Positions 33,146-40,424 of a stretch of DNA of 64,000 bases are shown here, piece after piece. Numbering within the stretch: the first letter of the stretch is position 1; every line of letters begins with the position of its first letter. The DNA is taken from contig NZ_BOVL01000014.1 in the NCBI RefSeq assembly GCF_019972155.1, positions 57,330-121,329 of the forward strand, read 5' to 3'. The position numbers and the translations under genes were made by a program. The notes under the pieces are model-generated. The model did no database searches and had not been told where the DNA came from. It saw only the letters and a program-made list of their open reading frames with translations. This DNA comes from Bradyrhizobium sp. RD5-C2 (GTDB lineage Bacteria > Pseudomonadota > Alphaproteobacteria > Rhizobiales > Xanthobacteraceae).

Positions 33146-33180
33146 CACGGCCCTCGCCAGGGGAGCTAGCGAGGGCCGTG
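33146..33180. terminator. Terminator-like hairpin after flgH
   Basis: CACGGCCCTCGC (33146-33157) pairs perfectly with GCGAGGGCCGTG (33169-33180). Neither strand has a long T run after it. By position it may end or stabilise the flgF-flgG-flgA-flgH transcript. The rest of 33001-33233 shows nothing I can identify. Confidence 0.5.
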
Positions 33181-33233
33181 TTGGTACACCGCGCCGCGCC
33201 TAGGTTCGCGACGAGATGTGGGAGCTCGAGAAG

Positions 33234-33986
33234 CTAGAAGGGCAAGAGCACGTCGAGAACCTGCTGGCCGTAGCGCGGCTGTTGCACGTCGGTGATCTGG
33301 CCGCGGCCGCCATAGGCGATGCGGGCCTGGGCGATCTTCGAGGAGTCGATGGTGTTGTCGCTCTGGATGTCTTCCGGGCGCACGATACCGGCCACGACCA
33401 GCTCGCGGATTTCGTAGTTGACGCGGATCTCCTGCTTGCCTTCGACCACAAGATTGCCGTTCGGGAGAATCTGGGTGACGACGGCGGCGACGTTGGTCTG
33501 CAATGCTTCCTGCCGGTTGACCGAACCCTTGCCGTCGCTCGAAGCCGTGGAGTCGGCGGTCAGGATGCGGCCGGGCAGGATCTTGTTCGCCTGCGTGATG
33601 GTCTGCGAGCCCAGGAAGTTGGTCACCCCGGAATCTTCGGAATTGGTGCGGCTGCGCTGGGTTTCGTTGGCGATCGCGGCCTTGTCGGTGATGTTCACCA
33701 TGACGGTCAGGATATCGCCGACACGCGCGGCGCGCTGGTCCTTGAAGAAGGCGCGTGAGCCGCTGCGCCACAGCGAGTTGGGGCTGTAGGAGGCGACCTC
33801 GGGCTTCGGCATCGGCATCTGCACCGGCTTGTAGCCGGGCTGCGCTGTCGGGTTCTCGATCTCCGTCAGCTTCGGCTTTTCACCGATCTGGGAGAGACGG
33901 TCGATCGACGAGCAACCGCTGGCGATCGTTCCGAGTGCGAGCAGCGCACCGGTCAGGATGAGGCGGTTGATGCGGTACTGGGACAT
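33234..33986 (-). CDS. flgH: Flagellar L-ring protein FlgH
   Basis: The 250-residue lipoprotein forms the L ring in the outer membrane. The lipobox lies in TIASGCSS (lipid on Cys25), and the body matches FlgH: SLWRSGSRAFFKDQRAARVGDILTVMVNI...GKGSVNRQEALQTNVAAVVTQILPNGNLVVEGKQEIRVNYE and the C-terminal IAYGGRGQITDVQQPRYGQQVLDVLLPF. It is the last gene of the flgF-flgG-flgA-flgH operon, five bases after flgA. Confidence 0.95.
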   Translation of the reverse strand: MSQYRINRLILTGALLALGTIASGCSSIDRLSQIGEKPKLTEIENPTAQPGYKPVQMPMPKPEVASYSPNSLWRSGSRAFFKDQRAARVGDILTVMVNITDKAAIANETQRSRTNSEDSGVTNFLGSQTITQANKILPGRILTADSTASSDGKGSVNRQEALQTNVAAVVTQILPNGNLVVEGKQEIRVNYEIRELVVAGIVRPEDIQSDNTIDSSKIAQARIAYGGRGQITDVQQPRYGQQVLDVLLPF

Positions 33987-33991
33987 GAACT

Positions 33992-35038
33992 TTACTCGGC
34001 GTTTGGTGCGACTGAACTCAGCTTGACGGGAGCGGAATCTGAAGAGGCGGCGTCGGCGGCCGGCGCGGCGCGTGGGGACGCGACCGAGATCGAAACCTCG
34101 CCGCGGCCGGTGACGACGCCGGTGACGGCGCGCTTGGACTGCAAATTCATTACGTTGACGACATCGCCCTCGGCGCCGCCATCCATCGCCTTGCCGCGGA
34201 TCGTGAGGTAGAGACCGGAGGTGCGGTAGACCAGCGTGACGTTCTGGTCGCGGGTGACGAGATCGGGCTTTGCCATGTCGGCGGTGCGCAGCGCCTGGCC
34301 GGCGCGGATCTGGCGGCGCATCTGCATGCCGACGGCGCCGTCGCGCGCCGCCGCGTCGTTGCCGATTTCGGCTTTCGGACGGCGCTCGACCGCAACGTCG
34401 GAGGCTTTCAGCACGTCGCCGCGTTCGACATTGCGCGTCAGCACGGCGGCCTCGATGGTTTCGATCGCGGTGCCGGTGAGGCGCAGCTTGTACGGAGCCG
34501 TGCCGGCTTCGTTGCTGACCTCGAAGGTGACGTCGAAACGCGTCGAGCGCGGGTCGTAGCGCACGGCGACGGGCTGCATCGCGCCGGTGTTGGTTGCCTC
34601 GAGTCTGATATCGCCGGGATCGCGGTCGAGGGTCAACGCGATATTGCCGGCCCTGCCGAGCCCGTGGCGGCCTTCCAGCGCGCGTGACAGCTGCTGCTCG
34701 ATCTCCTTGCCGTCGATGGTGCGCGCCAGCCGCGTGACGGTGATCTCCTTCAGCTCGCGGGTGTCGACGCCGATCACCTGATGGGTGCGCAGCAGGTTCA
34801 GCACCTGTGCGACCGGCAGCGTGCCTGTGGTGCCGAGATCGGGCGCGCGGTAGATCGCGACGCTGCCGGCGCTGCCGGCGTTGTCGATGAGGTCGCCGAC
34901 CCGCACGATGTCGTCCGCGACCGTGACGCTGGCGCGCAGCGTCGGCACCGCGATGGTCTCGCCGCGGACTTGCGCCGTGGCCAGTAGCGCGGTCACCGCG
35001 AGGAGTGCGGCTGCGATCAGGAATGAGCGGGCGATCAT
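33992..35038 (-). CDS. flgA: P-ring assembly chaperone FlgA
   Basis: The 348-residue product has a signal peptide (MIARSFLIAAALLAVTALLATAQVRG) and the C-terminal SAF domain of FlgA (AAVLTRNVERGDVLKASDVAVERR...RQIRAGQALRTADM...GLYLTIRGKAMDGGAEGDVVNVMN). FlgA is the periplasmic chaperone for FlgI. GAGG stands nine bases before ATG 35038 but directly abuts ATG 35047, so I take the inner start. It is longer than enterobacterial FlgA (about 220), as usual in alphaproteobacteria. Confidence 0.92.
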   Translation of the reverse strand: MIARSFLIAAALLAVTALLATAQVRGETIAVPTLRASVTVADDIVRVGDLIDNAGSAGSVAIYRAPDLGTTGTLPVAQVLNLLRTHQVIGVDTRELKEITVTRLARTIDGKEIEQQLSRALEGRHGLGRAGNIALTLDRDPGDIRLEATNTGAMQPVAVRYDPRSTRFDVTFEVSNEAGTAPYKLRLTGTAIETIEAAVLTRNVERGDVLKASDVAVERRPKAEIGNDAAARDGAVGMQMRRQIRAGQALRTADMAKPDLVTRDQNVTLVYRTSGLYLTIRGKAMDGGAEGDVVNVMNLQSKRAVTGVVTGRGEVSISVASPRAAPAADAASSDSAPVKLSSVAPNAE

Positions 35039-35049
35039 CGACATCATCC

Positions 35050-35838
35050 TCAGCGGAACAGGTTGGAGGTCGACTGCATCATCTGGTCGGCGGCGGAGAC
35101 CACCTTGGAGTTCATCTCATAGGCGCGCTGCGCGGCGATCAGGTCGGAGATTTCCGAGACCACCTCGACGTTGGCCTGTTCGAGGTTGCTCTGCTGCATG
35201 TCGCCATAGCCGTCGGTGTTGGCGATGCCGTCCTGCGGCTGGCCGGAGGCCGGCGTTTCCTGGAACAGGTTGTCGCCGATCGGCATCAGGCCGGCCTTGT
35301 TGATGAAGCGGGTCAGGCCGATCTGGCCGATCGTGGTCGACGCGGTCTGGCCCGGCAGCGTCACCGAGACCTGGCCTTGCGCATTGATGGTAAGGCCGGA
35401 GGCGTTCTGCGGGATCGTGATCGTCGGCTGCACCAGATTGCCCTGTGCGTTGACGATGCGGCCCTGGTTGTCCATCTGGAACGAGCCGTCGCGGGTGTAG
35501 GTGAAGGTGCCGTCCGGCATCAGGATCTTGAAGAAGCCTTCGCCGCGGATCGCGATGTCGAGATCGTTGCCGGTCGGCGACAGCGTGCCCTGGGTCATCA
35601 TCCGCGGCGTGCCGACGGTCTTGACGCCGCCGCCGAGGTCGATGCCCATCGGCATGATGGTGTTCTGGTCGGAGGCCTGCGCGCCGACCCGGCGCACATG
35701 GTCGTAGATCAGGTCCTGGAACGCGGCGCGCTGCTTCTTGTAGCCGGTGGTACGCAGGTTCGCGATGTTGTTGGAGATCACCTGAACGCTGAGTTCCTGT
35801 GCCGCCATTCCGGTCGCCGCGGTATAAAGTGCGCGCAT
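35050..35838 (-). CDS. flgG: Distal rod protein FlgG
   Basis: The 262-residue protein is the distal rod subunit. It has MRALYTAATGMAAQELSVQVISNNIANLRTTGYKKQRAAFQDLIYDH at the start and SNLEQANVEVVSEISDLIAAQRAYEMNSKVVSAADQMM at the end, the most conserved patterns of FlgG. It follows flgF after 16 bases on the same strand and is followed directly by flgA. Confidence 0.96.
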   Translation of the reverse strand: MRALYTAATGMAAQELSVQVISNNIANLRTTGYKKQRAAFQDLIYDHVRRVGAQASDQNTIMPMGIDLGGGVKTVGTPRMMTQGTLSPTGNDLDIAIRGEGFFKILMPDGTFTYTRDGSFQMDNQGRIVNAQGNLVQPTITIPQNASGLTINAQGQVSVTLPGQTASTTIGQIGLTRFINKAGLMPIGDNLFQETPASGQPQDGIANTDGYGDMQQSNLEQANVEVVSEISDLIAAQRAYEMNSKVVSAADQMMQSTSNLFR

Positions 35839-35854
35839 CGTTCAATCCCCCGGA

Positions 35855-36619
35855 TCAGTTCGGCACGTCGGCGAGCTTCTCGATCGCCGATTTGTGCAGG
35901 TCGCTCTGCTGCTGGAGCAGCGAGGCGATTTGGGTGTAGGTCCGCGTGATCTCGATCATGCGGCTCATCTCGACGACGGAATTGACGTTCGACTTCTCGA
36001 TGAAGCCCTGACGGATCTGCGCCTTGGTATCCGGCAACGGCTGCGCGCCTTCGCCCGGCACATAGAGGTTGGAGCCCTCCTTGAGCAGGCGCTGGGCCTG
36101 CGCGAACGAGACCAGCCGCAGCTTGCCGCGGATCGAGTCGAGGCGGGACGTGCCCTCGAGCACGCTGACGTTGCCGTCGGGGGCGATGTTGACGTCGTGA
36201 TCGGTCTGCTGGAACGTGATCGGGCCGGCGGTGCCGAGCACCTGGTAACCCGAGGCGGTGACGAGCTGGCCGCGATTGTTGATCGCGAGGTTGCCGTCGC
36301 GGGTGTAGCGCTCGCCGCCCGGGGTCTGCACCACCAGGAAGGCGTTGCCGTCGATCGCGACGTCGAGCGGGTTCTTGGTCTCTTCGGTCGGGCCCTGCGA
36401 GAAGTCGTGGAAGGTCGCGCGGTCCTGCACGAAGGAGACGCGGCGGTCGGAGGACGCGAAATTGTCCTCATGCGCGTTCGAGGACAGGTATTCCTGGAAC
36501 AGCGACCGGTCGGCCTTGTAGCCGTTGGTGTTCATGTTCGCGATGTTGTTGGAAACGACATCCAACTGCCGTTCCAGCACCATCTGCTTCGATAGTCCGA
36601 CCAGAAGCGTATTCTGCAT
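35855..36619 (-). CDS. flgF: Proximal rod protein FlgF
   Basis: The 254-residue protein is the proximal rod subunit FlgF: QNTLLVGLSKQMVLERQLDVVSNNIANMNTNGYKADRSLFQEYLSS at the start and NSVVEMSRMIEITRTYTQIASLLQQQSDLHKSAIEKLADV at the end. It heads the flgF-flgG-flgA-flgH operon. A sigma-54 element lies at 36733-36748 and the leader carries repeated SD-like hairpins. The true ribosome site GGGGAG is one of the repeated elements. Confidence 0.94.
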   Translation of the reverse strand: MQNTLLVGLSKQMVLERQLDVVSNNIANMNTNGYKADRSLFQEYLSSNAHEDNFASSDRRVSFVQDRATFHDFSQGPTEETKNPLDVAIDGNAFLVVQTPGGERYTRDGNLAINNRGQLVTASGYQVLGTAGPITFQQTDHDVNIAPDGNVSVLEGTSRLDSIRGKLRLVSFAQAQRLLKEGSNLYVPGEGAQPLPDTKAQIRQGFIEKSNVNSVVEMSRMIEITRTYTQIASLLQQQSDLHKSAIEKLADVPN

Positions 36620-36623
36620 CGGT

Positions 36624-36711
36624 GGTTCTCCCCTGTGAGGTGATCCGATGCGAAAGGTTCTCCCAAACCTTCACGCCGGACCGTCGGTAACCATTGGGTT
36701 CTCCCAAACCC
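36624..36711 (-). promoter_or_regulatory. Three-fold repeated SD-like element in the flgF leader
   Basis: On the minus strand GGGAGAACC occurs at 36632-36624, 36664-36656 and 36705-36697. The first is the flgF ribosome site. The other two sit within short hairpins: AAGGTT-TGGGAG-AACCTT (36671-36654) and GGGTT-TGGGAG-AACCC (36711-36696), which expose the GGA in a six-base loop. This looks like a target for an RNA-binding regulator or a decoy array; no such regulator is identified here. Confidence 0.45.
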
Positions 36712-36732
36712 GCCAGTTACGTCGTCCTCTCA

Positions 36733-36748
36733 GCGAAACCCGTGCCAA
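36733..36748 (-). promoter_or_regulatory. Sigma-54 promoter of flgF
   Basis: On the minus strand TTGGCACGGGTTTCGC has GG and GC exactly ten bases apart, with the perfect TTGGCACG half and TCGC in the -12 half, as at flgI. The transcript would start near 36721, giving a leader of about 100 bases. Confidence 0.8.
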
Positions 36749-36802
36749 CTTTAAATAATGAGATATTTGAATGGGTTAGGTGTTTTGCAGGGCGCCGTGC
36801 CG

Positions 36803-36813
36803 GGCGGCAGAAA
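36803..36813. promoter_or_regulatory. Half-site resembling the flgI/fliX palindrome
   Basis: GGCGGCAGAAA repeats the left part of the flgI/fliX palindrome (CGGCGGCAGAAATTGCC) and lies about 60 bases upstream of the flgF -24 element. Only the left half is present. Confidence 0.3.
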
Positions 36814-36865
36814 GGTCTTGTTGACCATGTTTGCCCGGCAGTTTTTTCCTAGTGGAAGGTAAATC

Positions 36866-36881
36866 CTAAGCTTCCGTTAAC
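36866..36881 (+). promoter_or_regulatory. CtrA box of fliL
   Basis: CTAA-GCTTCCG-TTAAC matches the CtrA box with one mismatch. It lies about 120 bases before fliL. In Caulobacter fliL-fliM is also under CtrA. The rest of the 380-base gap 36620-37002 holds the flgF control elements. Confidence 0.75.
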
Positions 36882-37002
36882 CATTATGGCCCCAGTGTTG
36901 CCGGCATTGGGGCGCGTGTGCGCCGGCGGCCTTTGTATCGCGTCTTCAAGCCAAAGCTGGGGCAAATCGCGTTCGCATCCTTCGGGTTGAAGCGAGCGGA
37001 CG

Positions 37003-37491
37003 ATGGCGGATGAGGAAAAGACGGAAGGCGGCGAGGGCGCGGCCGCTCCGAAGAAGGGCAAGCTCAAGCTGATCATTGCCGTCGTCGGCTTCCTCGTCGT
37101 GCTCGGCGCGGGCGCGGGCGGATGGTTCTTCTTCATGCGCGGTCACGGCGAGGAGCAGCACGCCGAAGCGCCGCCGCCGAAGCCGCCGAGCTTCGTCGAC
37201 GTGCCCGACATGCTGGTCAATCTGGTCGGCGCGCCCGGCGAGCGGGTGCAATATCTCAAGCTGAAGCTCGTGCTCGAGATCAAGGAAGAGAAGCAGGTCG
37301 AGGCGATCAAGCCGGCGCTGCCGCGCGTCACCGACCTGTTCCAGACCTATATGCGCGAGTTGCGCCCGAGCGATCTCAACGGCTCGGCCGGCCTGTTCCG
37401 CCTCAAGGAAGAGCTGACCAAGCGCGTCAATCTCGCGCTGGCGCCCAACCAGGTGAACGCGGTCCTGTTCAAGGAAGTCGTGATCCAGTGA
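37003..37491 (+). CDS. fliL: Flagellar basal-body-associated protein FliL
   Basis: The 162-residue inner-membrane protein has a charged start, one membrane segment (LKLIIAVVGFLVVLGAGAGGWFFFM, about 22-46) and a periplasmic stomatin-like domain with FVDVPDMLVNLVGAPGERVQYLKLKLVLE. FliL rings the stator units and affects motor torque. It is the first gene of fliL-fliM-DUF6468-motE, with a CtrA box upstream and 18 bases to fliM. Confidence 0.93.
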   Translation: MADEEKTEGGEGAAAPKKGKLKLIIAVVGFLVVLGAGAGGWFFFMRGHGEEQHAEAPPPKPPSFVDVPDMLVNLVGAPGERVQYLKLKLVLEIKEEKQVEAIKPALPRVTDLFQTYMRELRPSDLNGSAGLFRLKEELTKRVNLALAPNQVNAVLFKEVVIQ

Positions 37492-37509
37492 CGGGGCGGA
37501 TGTAAAGCC

Positions 37510-38709
37510 ATGGCCGGCAACGACCAGATGGACCAGGACGCCATTGCGGCCCAATGGGAAGCCTCGCTCGATTCCGAGGATCCCGCGGCGGCCGCGGCGG
37601 AAGCTGCCAAGAACGAGCTCACCGAGAACATGGCGCTGCAATGGGCCGCCATGGTCGAGGACGGCAGCCGCGACTTCGGCGGCAAGACTAACGGCGAGCG
37701 CGTGCTGTCGCAGGAGGAGATCGACAATCTCCTCGGCTTCACGGTCGGCGACGTCAGCCTCGACGATCATTCCGGCATCCGCGCCATCATCGATTCCGCG
37801 ATGGTGTCCTACGAGCGTCTGCCGATGCTCGAAATCGTGTTCGACCGCCTGGTGCGGTTGATGACGACATCGTTACGCAATTTCACCTCCGACAACGTCG
37901 AAGTCTCGCTCGACCGCATCACCTCGGTGCGCTTCGGCGACTACATGAACTCGATCCCGCTGCCGGCGGTGCTCTCGGTGTTCAAGGCGGAGGAGTGGGA
38001 GAATTTCGGCCTCGCCATGGTCGACTCCAACCTGATCTATTCGATGATCGACGTGCTGCTCGGCGGCCGCCGCGGCCAGACCCAGCTCAAGATCGAGGGC
38101 CGGCCCTATACCACGATCGAGACCAACCTCGTGAAGCGGCTGGTCGAGGTGGTGCTGTCGGATGCCGAGCAGGCGTTCCGGCCGCTGTCGCCGGTGACCT
38201 TCTCGATCGACCGGCTTGAGACCAACCCGCGCTTTGCCGCGATCAGCCGCCCGGCCAATGCCGCGATCCTGGTGCGCCTGCGCATCGACATGGAAGACCG
38301 CGGCGGCAATGTCGAATTGCTGCTGCCCTATGCCACCATCGAACCGATCCGCAACGTGCTGTTGCAGATGTTCATGGGCGAGAAGTTCGGCCGCGATCCG
38401 ATCTGGGAAGGCCATTTCGCCACCGAGGTGGCGCAGGCCGAGATTGCGGTCGATGCAGTGCTGTACGAGGCCGATATCCCGCTCAAGGAGCTGATGAAGC
38501 TCAAGGTCGGCGACACGCTGCCGCTGGATATCCGCTCCGACGCGCTGGTCTCGGTCCGTTGCGGCAACGTCACCCTGACGGAAGGCCGCATGGGCCGCGT
38601 CGGCGACCGCGTCGCGATCCGCGTCACCAAGAATTTGCGCAAACCCCAAACCACCTTCGCGATGTTCGAGAAGGCGGATGAGCGGACCAAGATGATGGAG
38701 GCACCATGA
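37510..38709 (+). CDS. fliM: Flagellar motor switch protein FliM
   Basis: The 399-residue protein is FliM of the C ring. The CheY-P-binding motif LSQEEIDNLLGF lies at residues 66-77 rather than at the very start, behind an acidic/alanine-rich extension of about 65 residues. The middle domain has ERLPMLEIVFDRLVRLMTTSLRNFTSDNVEVS and the C-terminal SpoA domain has LKELMKLKVGDTLPLDI. It overlaps the next gene by four bases (ATGA), so translation is coupled. Confidence 0.95.
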   Translation: MAGNDQMDQDAIAAQWEASLDSEDPAAAAAEAAKNELTENMALQWAAMVEDGSRDFGGKTNGERVLSQEEIDNLLGFTVGDVSLDDHSGIRAIIDSAMVSYERLPMLEIVFDRLVRLMTTSLRNFTSDNVEVSLDRITSVRFGDYMNSIPLPAVLSVFKAEEWENFGLAMVDSNLIYSMIDVLLGGRRGQTQLKIEGRPYTTIETNLVKRLVEVVLSDAEQAFRPLSPVTFSIDRLETNPRFAAISRPANAAILVRLRIDMEDRGGNVELLLPYATIEPIRNVLLQMFMGEKFGRDPIWEGHFATEVAQAEIAVDAVLYEADIPLKELMKLKVGDTLPLDIRSDALVSVRCGNVTLTEGRMGRVGDRVAIRVTKNLRKPQTTFAMFEKADERTKMMEAP

Positions 38710-39179
38710 GTCATGTGCTTGGACTAGCAATCGAGAGTCTGGTGGCCGTGCTGCTGATGCTGACGATCGGCTATTGCTGGCTGCTCAACAAGCGCCTGCA
38801 GCGGCTGAAGGCCGATGAGCATTCGCTGAAGGCGACGATTGCCGAATTGATCACCGCGACCGAGATCGCCGAGCGGGCGATCGGCGGGTTGAAGCACGCG
38901 GTGCGGGACGTCAACGAGAACCTCGGCAACCAACTCGATGCGGCGGTGCAGATGTCGGCGCAGCTGAAGAACCAGCTGGCGGAAGGCGACCACGTGGTGC
39001 GCCGTCTGTCCAAGATCGCGCTGGCCGCGCGACCGGCTGAGCCCGCGTATGCGCCGGCACCAGCAGCTGCGCCCGCCGCGCCGGTGGCGCAGGCGCCCAG
39101 GGTTTCGGCGGCGCGCGCGGTTGCCGCGGCGGCCGAAGCCTTCACCGAGCGCAGGAGGGCCGGCGGTCTCGCTGCATGA
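38706..39179 (+). CDS. DUF6468-type membrane protein of the fliLM operon
   Basis: The 157-residue protein has one N-terminal membrane segment (about residues 7-26), a coiled coil (LLNKRLQRLKADEHSLKATIAELITATEIAERAIGGLKHAVRD to QLDAAVQMSAQLKNQLAEG) and an Ala/Pro-rich tail. This is the layout I associate with DUF6468. It overlaps fliM and motE by four bases on each side, so a motor-linked role is likely. A relation to Caulobacter PflI, a flagellar-positioning protein encoded near fliLM, is possible but unverified. Confidence 0.7.
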   Translation: MSHVLGLAIESLVAVLLMLTIGYCWLLNKRLQRLKADEHSLKATIAELITATEIAERAIGGLKHAVRDVNENLGNQLDAAVQMSAQLKNQLAEGDHVVRRLSKIALAARPAEPAYAPAPAAAPAAPVAQAPRVSAARAVAAAAEAFTERRRAGGLAA

Positions 39180-39979
39180 AGTTGCTTCGTGACATCAGAG
39201 TGATGCCTGTGGTGCTGGTCGCGATCTTCGGCCTGATGGTGCTGAAGGTCGCGGGCCTGGTGCTCGATGGCGGTTACGTGTTTGCCGAGGACGCGCCGCC
39301 GGCCGGTCCCTCTTGGGCGCAGCAGAATTTCAACTTCCCCGGCGCTCCCAAGGCGGTTGCCGACAGCAAGATCAAGGCCGATCCCGGCGACATCACCGGA
39401 TCGGTCGAGGGCAAGGACGCGAAGAAGGACGAGGCACCGAAGCCGGCCGCACCGGCCGCGGAGGCGCCCAAGCCCGACGGCGTGGTGGTCAATCTGGATG
39501 CGCCGCCGCCGGTGTCGGCTTCCGAACGCGCGATCCTGGAGCGGTTGCAGTCGCGCCGCCAGGAGCTCGAGACGCGCGCCCGCGAGGTCGAGATTCGCGA
39601 AAGCCTGTTGAAGGCCGCCGAGAAGCGCATCGAGGCCAAGGTCGAGGAGGCCAAGGCCAACGATGCCAAGGCGAATGCCGATGCAGCAGCCAAGGTCGAA
39701 ACCGACGCCGCCCGCTTCAAGGGCATCGTCACGATGTACGAGAACATGAAGCCGAAGGACGCCGCCAAGGTGTTCGATAGGCTGGAGATGACCGTGCTCT
39801 ACCAGATCGCCTCGCAGATCCAGCCGCGCAAGATGTCGGACATCCTCGGCCTGATGCAGCCCGAGGCTGCCGAACGGCTCACGGTCGAGCTCGCCCGCCG
39901 CGCCGGCGGCGATAAGTCGGCATCGACAGACGATCTTCCCAAGATCGAAGGCAAGATGCTCGCGCCGAAGACGAATTGA
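39176..39979 (+). CDS. motE: MotE-like flagellar protein (MgtE N-terminal domain)
   Basis: The 267-residue protein has one N-terminal membrane segment or signal anchor (MPVVLVAIFGLMVLKVAGLVLDGG), a long coiled coil (SERAILERLQSRRQELETRAREVEIRESLLKAAEKRIEAKVEEAKAN) and a C-terminal MgtE_N-like helical domain (YENMKPKDAAKVFDRLEMTVLYQIASQIQPRKMSDILGLMQPEAAERLTVEL). This is the MotE layout; in rhizobia MotE is a periplasmic chaperone of MotC. The gene is the fourth of the fliL operon. Confidence 0.8.
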   Translation: MKLLRDIRVMPVVLVAIFGLMVLKVAGLVLDGGYVFAEDAPPAGPSWAQQNFNFPGAPKAVADSKIKADPGDITGSVEGKDAKKDEAPKPAAPAAEAPKPDGVVVNLDAPPPVSASERAILERLQSRRQELETRAREVEIRESLLKAAEKRIEAKVEEAKANDAKANADAAAKVETDAARFKGIVTMYENMKPKDAAKVFDRLEMTVLYQIASQIQPRKMSDILGLMQPEAAERLTVELARRAGGDKSASTDDLPKIEGKMLAPKTN

Positions 39980-40001
39980 CGGAGCGCGTTAGCCTCAGAG
40001 G

Positions 40002-40211
40002 CTAACTTTCGGCGGGTTTGCGCCCGCGAGCCGGGCGACGCGCCTTCGCAACGTCGGCGACGGCCGTCGCGACGAGAGATGGATCGGCCTCATCCAGCGC
40101 CGCTGCAATACAAGCGGTTTGCTGCTCAAGTGCTTTCCGATGATCCTGGATGTCGAATCTCTTCGTATTGAGCCGCAGCTTGAACCACCCAGTTTCCGCG
40201 AGCCGTTCCAA
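40002..40211 (-). pseudogene. Possible remnant of an addiction-module antidote gene
   Basis: The 69-residue frame starting at TTG 40211 contains RFDIQDHRKALEQQTACIAAALDEADPSLVATAVADVAKARR, similar in rhythm to the N-terminal half of HigA-type antidotes (...A-Y-x-x-A-A-L-E-x-G-D-P-x-x-x-x-A-A-L-G-D-I-A-R-A-R-G-M). The helix-turn-helix half that should follow is absent and the frame ends in a basic tail. No toxin gene is beside it. I regard it as a decayed fragment. Confidence 0.35.
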
Positions 40212-40329
40212 TGTGATGGCAAGTATTTCTTAACCATACCACGAACACGTTCGACTGTGGTCTGAAACAACCATCGCCGGTAGCGCAGGGGCCTGGTTCC
40301 TTCGCAGCCCCCTAAACAATCTATTGACG

Positions 40330-40345
40330 TTAACAGCTCCTTAAC
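40330..40345 (+). promoter_or_regulatory. CtrA box of the large TPR gene
   Basis: TTAA-CAGCTCC-TTAAC is a perfect CtrA box 80 bases before the ATG at 40425. With the possible antidote remnant it accounts for the 445-base gap 39980-40424. Confidence 0.75.
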
Positions 40346-40424
40346 GCCGCCCGATCCAAGATCGGGACGCGTGGGCGAGGGCGCTTCGCGCTGGTATGGC
40401 TGAGGTCCGAGAAGACGTTTCGAG

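Noticed and set aside
34781..35949. Plus-strand frames over flgA and flgG
   Set aside because: They are antisense shadows of recognisable flagellar genes and have the Arg/Asp/Val-rich composition of such shadows.
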